From JBCDBH01 sp039184055 (GTDB lineage Bacteria > Acidobacteriota > Thermoanaerobaculia > Multivoradales > J023), in the NCBI GenBank assembly GCA_039184055.1, contig JBCDBH010000308.1, forward strand, positions 1-7,036: DNA of 7,036 nucleotides. The letters run 5' to 3'. Positions 1-7,036 of this stretch are shown piece by piece. The notes below the pieces were generated by a model, which worked only from the letters and a program-made list of their open reading frames with translations, searched no databases and was not told where the DNA came from. Every line of letters begins with the position of its first letter. The first letter of the stretch is position 1. A program made the translations under genes and the position numbers.

Positions 1-1310
1 ATGAGAGAGAAGAATAGGCCGATGGTGCCGATGTAGATCGCCCAGTCCCAGATGGTGCCGGCGTAGAAGTCCCAGGACGACGGCAGAAAGTCACGATGCA
101 GGCTGATGACGACGATGACGAAACGCTCGAGCCACATCCCGACCGAGACGATCAACGAGATGATCCACAGCAACACTTCGTTCTGCCGCACTTTCTTGAA
201 CCACAGCAATTGGACAGCGACGAAGTTGCAGAAGATCAATGCCCACCACGAGGGCCAATAGGGACCGGTTGGCCGGTTGACGATCAAGGCGAACTTCTCG
301 TACTCACTACCGCTGTACCAAGCGAAGAAAAGCTCCATGGCGTAGCCGTAGACGACGATCAGGCCGGTCACCAAGGTCAGTTTGGCCATGTTCTGCAAAT
401 GCCGCGACGTGATCAGATCCTCGAGATGAAAGATCCGGCGAATCGGGATGGCCACCAACATGACCATGGCGAAACCGGCGAACACGGCGCCCGCGACGAA
501 ATACGGCGGGAAGATCGTCGTATGCCAGCCCGGGAGCTGCGACACCGAGAAATCGAAGCTGATGATCGAGTGCACCGAAACGACGAGTGGCGTCGACAGA
601 CCGGCGAGTAGCAGGTAGGACGACTCGTAGTTGTGCCAGTGCTTGGCCGAGTTGCGCCAGCCGAGCGCCAGAACCCCGAGAAGCATCTTGAGCGCCGGGT
701 GCTTGGCACGGTCGCGCAGGGTGGCGATATCGGGAATCAAGCCGGTGTACCAGAAGAGAAGCGACACCGTGCCGTAGGTCGAGATCGCGAACACGTCCCA
801 CATCCGCGGGCTGCGGAACTGCGGCCACAGCTGCATGGTGTTGGGATACGGCAGCAGCCAGTAGGCGGCGAGCCACGGACGACCCGTGTGAAGCAGCGGA
901 AACATGACCGCGCAAGCGACCGCGAAGAGCGTCATCGCTTCGGCGAAGCGGTTGATCGATGTTCGCCACTTCTGGTTGAGCAGCAGCAAAATCGCCGAGA
1001 TCAGGGTACCGGCGTGACCGATACCGATCCACCAAACCAGGTTGATGATCGCGAAACCCCAGGCGACCGGAACGTTCAGACCCCAGATACCGGTACCGAC
1101 GAAAACCAGCCGCAGAATCGCCAGGACGAGCATGCCGGTGAGCGAGAAGGTGACGGCCCAGATGGCGAACATCCACTTCGGCGTTTTGCCGAAGACGACG
1201 TTGCTGATCTTCTCGGTGATGGTCCGTGACGTGTGACCCGGCGCGATCAGCGCCCTGTCCAGATCGACGGCGGCCTCCGTGCTGGCGGCCCTAGCCTCCG
1301 ATGTCGCCAT
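1..1310 (-). CDS. actC: Alternative Complex III subunit ActC, NrfD/PsrC-like integral membrane quinol-oxidising subunit (3' end cut by window edge)
   Basis: The reading frame is open from the ATG at 1310 to the left edge: 436 complete codons with no stop, so the C-terminus is missing. About ten hydrophobic segments are visible (roughly residues 47-70, 82-111, 123-141, 172-193, 231-250, 267-290, 309-330, 353-370, 379-403 and 418-436), separated by charged loops, as in the NrfD/PsrC family. The signature stretch around residues 137-156 (FPLLHTGRPW, then WLLPYPN) is typical of ActC. His141 and Asp172 are good candidates for the conserved acid/base pair at the quinol site on the periplasmic side. 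By family knowledge ActC is a membrane subunit that oxidises menaquinol or ubiquinol and hands electrons to ActB. It starts 43 bases after the actB stop, with GGAG ten bases before the ATG, so it is co-transcribed. ActF is a paralogue, but placement directly after actB favours ActC over ActF or a polysulfide reductase PsrC. Confidence 0.95.
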   Translation of the reverse strand, partial: MATSEARAASTEAAVDLDRALIAPGHTSRTITEKISNVVFGKTPKWMFAIWAVTFSLTGMLVLAILRLVFVGTGIWGLNVPVAWGFAIINLVWWIGIGHAGTLISAILLLLNQKWRTSINRFAEAMTLFAVACAVMFPLLHTGRPWLAAYWLLPYPNTMQLWPQFRSPRMWDVFAISTYGTVSLLFWYTGLIPDIATLRDRAKHPALKMLLGVLALGWRNSAKHWHNYESSYLLLAGLSTPLVVSVHSIISFDFSVSQLPGWHTTIFPPYFVAGAVFAGFAMVMLVAIPIRRIFHLEDLITSRHLQNMAKLTLVTGLIVVYGYAMELFFAWYSGSEYEKFALIVNRPTGPYWPSWWALIFCNFVAVQLLWFKKVRQNEVLLWIISLIVSVGMWLERFVIVVISLHRDFLPSSWDFYAGTIWDWAIYIGTIGLFFSL

Positions 1311-1353
1311 AGCCTCGTGTCTCCAATCGTTTCATGTCAGCTGCTCTACGTTC

Positions 1354-4686
<3,333 letters not shown>

Positions 4687-4723
4687 CTCTTCCTCTCGAA
4701 GGTCCGGTTTCCAGCGCCCTGGA

Positions 4724-5386
4724 TTAGCGATGACATGTCGAGCAACTGGTCAACCGGTACTCGTCGCCGAGAAACGGATAGGCCTCGGCCAGTTTGGCCC
4801 CGTACTCGGGATCGTCGGTCGGCCGTTCCCAATCCATGTTGAAGACCTCTTCCGGCGGCCGCAGGTTCTTCTCCGGCGCACGATGGCAGTCGAGACACCA
4901 GGACATCTGCAGCGATGCACCCTTGGCGATGAGCGGCATCTCGTTGACTTTGCCGTGGCAGGAGACACAACCGACACCGGCGGCGACGTGCACACTGTGG
5001 TTGAAGTACACGTAATCCGGCAGATCGTGAACACGGTTCCACCGGATCGGCTCGTCGTTCCGCCAACTGGCGCGTACCGGCTCGAGCAACGGACTCTCGA
5101 CCCAGATCAGCTTGTGGCAGTTCATACACGTCTCGGTGGGTGGAATGCTCGCGCTCGCCGCCACCTCGACCGAGGTGTGACAGTAGCGGCAGTCGATACC
5201 CAGGCCCGCCGTGTGGTGGTCGTGACTGAACGGTACCGGCTGCTCGTAGACCATGCCCTCGTTGGTCTTCCAGGTCGAACGTTCGACCGCGAGCACCAGG
5301 CTGATCGCGCCACCCGCGAAGAGGATGACGAAGAGGATGCTGAGACGAGCGAGGGTATTGCTGTTTTCAGGAAAAATCTGTGCCAT
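4724..5386 (-). CDS. actA: Alternative Complex III subunit ActA, membrane-anchored pentaheme cytochrome c (cytochrome c3/c7 type)
   Basis: This 220-residue protein has an N-terminal uncleaved-looking anchor helix (about residues 12-34, no lipobox Cys) followed by a periplasmic domain with five covalent heme motifs: CRYCH 66-70, CMNCH 87-91, CVSCH 140-144, CLDCH 164-168 and CSTCH 215-219. The last motif is one residue from the stop codon. His55, His57, His58, His120, His130 and His133 are candidates for the second axial heme ligands. Five hemes and a single anchor match ActA; ActE normally has a single heme. In the complex it accepts electrons from the ActB clusters and passes them to an oxidase or to ActE/soluble cytochrome c. 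The frame stays open upstream to an ATG at 5629, but I place the start at 5386 because the signal anchor begins there (MAQIFPENSN) and the upstream residues look non-coding. There is no good Shine-Dalgarno at normal spacing; AAGAAGGA lies 23 bases upstream. It is the first gene of the operon, with a CRP-type palindrome upstream. Confidence 0.94.
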   Translation of the reverse strand: MAQIFPENSNTLARLSILFVILFAGGAISLVLAVERSTWKTNEGMVYEQPVPFSHDHHTAGLGIDCRYCHTSVEVAASASIPPTETCMNCHKLIWVESPLLEPVRASWRNDEPIRWNRVHDLPDYVYFNHSVHVAAGVGCVSCHGKVNEMPLIAKGASLQMSWCLDCHRAPEKNLRPPEEVFNMDWERPTDDPEYGAKLAEAYPFLGDEYRLTSCSTCHR

Positions 5387-5460
5387 ATGCGAAACCGCAG
5401 TTGCAAACGTCCTTCTTGCCGGCCCGAGCACCCAGAACATTCCGGGTTTTGGATGAGCCA

Positions 5461-5482
5461 GCTTGTGAAATTTTTCACAAGC
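5461..5482. promoter_or_regulatory. CRP/FNR-family operator, perfect 10-base-arm palindrome upstream of actA
   Basis: The arms GCTTGTGAAA (5461-5470) and TTTCACAAGC (5473-5482) are exact reverse complements around a 2-base centre. Inside them sits TGTGA-N6-TCACA (5464-5479), which matches the classical CRP consensus; related regulators such as HcpR use similar TTGTGA-N6-TCACAA sites. The palindrome lies 75 bases before the actA ATG and over 330 bases from the plus-strand gene, so actA is the likely target. If it acts as a class II activator site, transcription would start near 5430, where only a poor -10 (GAATGT) is seen. If instead TTGACC at 5497-5492 is the -35, the site overlaps the -10 and binding would repress. 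The cognate regulator is not in the window. Confidence 0.7.
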
Positions 5483-5497
5483 GTTACCTGAGGTCAA
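5469..5497 (-). promoter_or_regulatory. Possible sigma-70-like promoter for actABC, overlapping the palindrome
   Basis: On the minus strand TTGACC (5497-5492, five of six to TTGACA) is followed after 17 bases by AAAATT (5474-5469), only three of six to TATAAT. The spacing is right, but the -10 is weak and lies within the palindrome, so this is a tentative call. Confidence 0.22.
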
Positions 5498-5627
5498 CAG
5501 CCTACAGCACATCCACCCTCGAATACCACCCGTAGGGTTCCCGAGATTTTTGGCCGAGCCATCGATTCTGACACGAAACTCGGCGATTCTCCCGTGTCTC
5601 GTGCGTTCCAGCGCTGAGCGAGGGGAC

Positions 5628-5633
5628 ATTGTA
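5628..5633 (-). promoter_or_regulatory. Isolated -10-like hexamer TACAAT, possible distal promoter toward actA
   Basis: Read on the minus strand, TACAAT matches TATAAT at five of six positions and sits in the only clearly A+T-rich patch of the intergenic region. The best -35-like sequence, TTGCGA at 5660-5655, is 21 bases away, which is too far. A transcript from here would have a leader of more than 200 bases and would carry the palindrome in its 5' UTR. Weak evidence only. Confidence 0.15.
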
Positions 5634-5685
5634 AAAATCGGTGTCCGAACTCGTTCGCAAACCCTCGGCTGCTCCGAGCGAGCGT

Positions 5686-5711
5686 GGACGATGTCCTGAT
5701 GGACGGTGTCC
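5686..5711. repeat. Tandem pair of GGAC-N3-GTCC palindromic repeats
   Basis: GGACGATGTCC (5686-5696) and GGACGGTGTCC (5701-5711) are two 11-base units that differ at one position and repeat with a 15-base period. Each is itself an inverted repeat of GGAC and GTCC. A more widely spaced GGAC (5624-5627) and GTCC (5643-5646) lie further upstream. The arrangement, 100-130 bases before the plus-strand start, looks like a paired operator, but no known regulator is recognised. Confidence 0.45.
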
Positions 5712-5736
5712 CGAAAATACAGACCCTCGAATGCTC

Positions 5737-5760
5737 GCTAGGAGCGGAGGGGCTGCTAGC
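5737..5760 (+). repeat. Hairpin-forming inverted repeat in the leader of the DUF4062/cyclase-like gene
   Basis: GCTAGGAGC (5737-5745) and GCTGCTAGC (5752-5760) pair at eight of nine positions around a 6-base purine loop (GGAGGG). The loop has Shine-Dalgarno-like character but is too far from the start codon to serve it. It could be an RNA hairpin or a DNA operator. Confidence 0.45.
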
Positions 5761-5767
5761 ATCCAGC

Positions 5768-5792
5768 CGTCGCCGCGTTTTCCGTGGCGGCG
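5768..5792 (+). repeat. GC-rich hairpin just upstream of the DUF4062/cyclase-like gene
   Basis: A ten-pair stem (5768-5777 with 5783-5792, including two G-U wobbles) encloses the loop TTTTC. It is followed by TATTTTGA and ends about ten bases before the ribosome binding site. The short T-rich tail gives some resemblance to an intrinsic terminator or attenuator, but four Ts in a row are too few for a confident call. Confidence 0.4.
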
Positions 5793-5801
5793 TATTTTGA
5801 C

Positions 5802-5805
5802 GAGG
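5802..5805 (+). promoter_or_regulatory. Ribosome binding site GAGG that fixes the start at 5814
   Basis: GAGG lies eight bases before the ATG at 5814, a normal spacing. The family-like sequence MRVFLASPRD begins exactly at this ATG, so the two lines of evidence agree on the start. Confidence 0.7.
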
Positions 5806-5813
5806 CGAAGCCC

Positions 5814-7036
5814 ATGCGTGTTTTTCTGGCATCCCCGCGCGATCTCACCGACACCCGTGCGCGCGTTCAAGCGGTCGCCGACCGGCTCAACGGCGTATAC
5901 CAGAGCGAACCGGGGAGCGCGGGTTTTCTCGAAGTGGTCGACTGGCACCGTCACACCCTCGATATCGATACCGACGCCCCGCCCGCCGATCCGCACGATG
6001 TCTTTGTCGGCCTGGCGTGGTTGCGCTTCGATCGCAATGTGAACGACTCGGAGACCGACGTCCGACGCGCCGCCACCGAGCGCGATTTCAAGCTGGCGTG
6101 GAAGTGTTGGCGTCAAGCCCGACGCCCCCAACCGGTGTTCGCGCGCGCCCTGCGCACTCCCGCCACCCTCGGCGACGTCGACGGTCTCGAGCTGGCCCGG
6201 ATCGAGCAATTCTTCGCCCGCTTCGACGAGGACGACGATTGGCCACGGGTCTTCACCTTCGTCGACGATCGCGAGCTCGAAGAGCATCTCGAGGGCTTGC
6301 TGGTCGAGCGTCTCGAAACCCAAGGGCTGGTGGCGACCTCGGCGGCCGAGCCCACTGAGCCATCCGAGGTTTCACGCACCGCGGTGGTTGCGGCGGTAGT
6401 CGGCGAGGACGAAGCCGACACGGCGCCCGAATTCACCCATCGTCTTTCACCTGGCACCGCCTACGAAGTCTCTTTCCTGTCGATCGAGATCGCCAAATTC
6501 GACCAGCTCAGCACCACCGCCACCCCGCCGCACATCGCCACGGTACGGAGCTCGGTACGACGCCTGGTGGCCGACACCGCCGCCACCTACGGTGGTGAAG
6601 TCTTCTCGTGGGATGCATCGGGTGGACTGATCCTCTTCTGGCGCAAACGCAGCTACGACCACGCGATCATGACCGGGCTCAAAGTGCTGCACGCGTTGCC
6701 GGTGTTCAATCTCGATCCGGTGCAAAACCCGACCGGCACCGACATTCGGTTACGGGTCGCCGCGCACGACGCGGTGATCGTCTTCCGACTCCCGCTCGCT
6801 GAGATCGGCTCGCCCGAGATCCACTTCGTCAACGAGCTCCAGCGCACCCAAACCCAACCCGGTGAGCTGACCATCTCGAAGAGCATGCTCGACAAAAGCG
6901 ACAAGCGGCTCCGCAGCCGCTTCAAGCCCAAGGGTCGGTTCCTCCAGGAGCCCATCTTCGCGTGTCAGCTACCGGCCAGCGGCGGTCAGCCACAGCGTTC
7001 CAACCTCGAGGATCTGCTCGACCAGGTACGCGAACG
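5814..7036 (+). CDS. DUF4062-like (TIR-like) domain fused to a degenerate class III nucleotide-cyclase-like domain (3' end cut by window edge)
   Basis: There are 407 complete codons with no stop, so the C-terminus is missing. Residues 1-170 fit the DUF4062/effector-associated pattern: a first beta strand and turn (VFLASPRDLTDTR), a Trp-containing strand (VVDWHRHT, 41-48), a hydrophobic strand with an acidic lead (HDVFVGLAWLRF, 61-72), then E/A-rich helices and a long amphipathic helix. Residues 175-210 are an acidic, Ala/Thr-rich linker. Residues 217-387 follow the class III adenylate/guanylate cyclase outline: VSFLSIEIAKF (219-229), GGEVFSWDASGG (260-271), a His in RLRVAAHDA (312-320), and VNELQRTQTQPGE (339-351) matching the VNxAxR...PGE signature with Asn340 and Arg344. 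The metal Asp positions appear to be Glu225 and Ser269, so cyclase activity is doubtful and ligand sensing is an alternative. No signal peptide or membrane helix is seen, so it is probably cytosolic. Divergent from the actABC operon. It is not a recognised named gene. Confidence 0.72.
   Translation, partial: MRVFLASPRDLTDTRARVQAVADRLNGVYQSEPGSAGFLEVVDWHRHTLDIDTDAPPADPHDVFVGLAWLRFDRNVNDSETDVRRAATERDFKLAWKCWRQARRPQPVFARALRTPATLGDVDGLELARIEQFFARFDEDDDWPRVFTFVDDRELEEHLEGLLVERLETQGLVATSAAEPTEPSEVSRTAVVAAVVGEDEADTAPEFTHRLSPGTAYEVSFLSIEIAKFDQLSTTATPPHIATVRSSVRRLVADTAATYGGEVFSWDASGGLILFWRKRSYDHAIMTGLKVLHALPVFNLDPVQNPTGTDIRLRVAAHDAVIVFRLPLAEIGSPEIHFVNELQRTQTQPGELTISKSMLDKSDKRLRSRFKPKGRFLQEPIFACQLPASGGQPQRSNLEDLLDQVRE

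Larger units (their letters stand above)
5387..5813. other. Intergenic region between the divergent actA and DUF4062/cyclase-like genes
   Basis: This 427-base stretch holds no convincing gene: frames that stay open here have no family-like content and lie in register with the neighbouring genes. It is somewhat richer in A+T runs than the genes around it. From left to right it contains the actA leader, a perfect CRP/FNR-type palindrome (5461-5482), a possible minus-strand -35 TTGACC (5497-5492), an AT-rich patch including a minus-strand TACAAT (5633-5628), repeated GGAC...GTCC motifs (5624-5711), and two hairpins (5737-5760 and 5768-5792) in the leader of the plus-strand gene. No sigma-70 promoter could be assigned with confidence in either direction. 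Confidence 0.8.

Noticed and set aside
307..1176. 289-codon minus-strand frame inside the actC region
   Set aside because: It is out of frame with the clearly recognisable NrfD-like sequence of actC, which is open over the whole interval, and is Arg/His-rich without motifs.
5563..5598. Direct repeat CGATTCT (5563 and 5584) and inverted repeat GACACG / CGTGTC (5570-5575, 5593-5598)
   Set aside because: Short matches with a 17-base loop; they are close to what chance gives in GC-rich DNA and do not align with a start site.
5387..5629. N-terminal extension of actA to an ATG at 5629
   Set aside because: The added 81 residues lack family resemblance, would bury the anchor helix, and span the CRP-type palindrome; the ATG at 5386 precedes the anchor directly.
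5664..5678. Small hairpin CTCGG / CCGAG
   Set aside because: Only five base pairs and no associated T run or start codon; too weak to call.
5641..6042. 133-codon plus-strand frame overlapping the start of the cyclase-like gene
   Set aside because: It is a different frame from the DUF4062-like protein, with low-complexity Ser/Arg/Pro content and no ribosome binding site of note.
5502..6323. 273-codon minus-strand frame opposite the cyclase-like gene
   Set aside because: It is the complement of the plus-strand gene in the same codon register and contains no recognisable domain; the plus strand has the ribosome binding site and the family-like sequence.

Overview
The window is GC-rich bacterial DNA holding two divergent transcription units around a 427-base intergenic region (5387-5813). 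The left three quarters, read on the minus strand, is the start of an Alternative Complex III operon in canonical order actA-actB-actC: a membrane-anchored pentaheme cytochrome c, a fusion of a Mo-free molybdopterin-oxidoreductase-like domain with an iron-sulfur protein, and an NrfD-type multi-pass quinol-binding subunit. ActC runs off the left edge; actD, actE, actF and possibly terminal oxidase genes are expected beyond it but are not visible. Together the products take electrons from (mena)quinol at ActC and pass them through Fe-S clusters (ActB) and hemes (ActA) to an oxidase or soluble cytochrome c, the job done elsewhere by the bc1 complex.

The right part, on the plus strand, is one gene (5814 to the right edge, incomplete) for a two-part signalling-type protein: an N-terminal DUF4062-like (TIR-like, effector-associated) domain and a C-terminal domain resembling class III adenylate/guanylate cyclases. 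The cyclase-like domain keeps the Asn-x3-Arg motif but appears to have lost both metal-binding Asp residues. I do not recognise it as a named gene. It is the least ordinary gene here and may belong to a conflict or signalling system, but that is inference.

The intergenic region holds a perfect CRP/FNR-type palindrome (TGTGA-N6-TCACA) 75 bases upstream of the actA start, repeated GGAC...GTCC inverted motifs, and two successive hairpins just before the cyclase-like gene.

The organism cannot be fixed. ACIII with the extended Tat signal and high GC suggests a Myxococcota, Acidobacteriota or similar aerobic lineage; this is a weak inference. I saw no tRNA, rRNA, CRISPR array, insertion sequence or integrase in the window.
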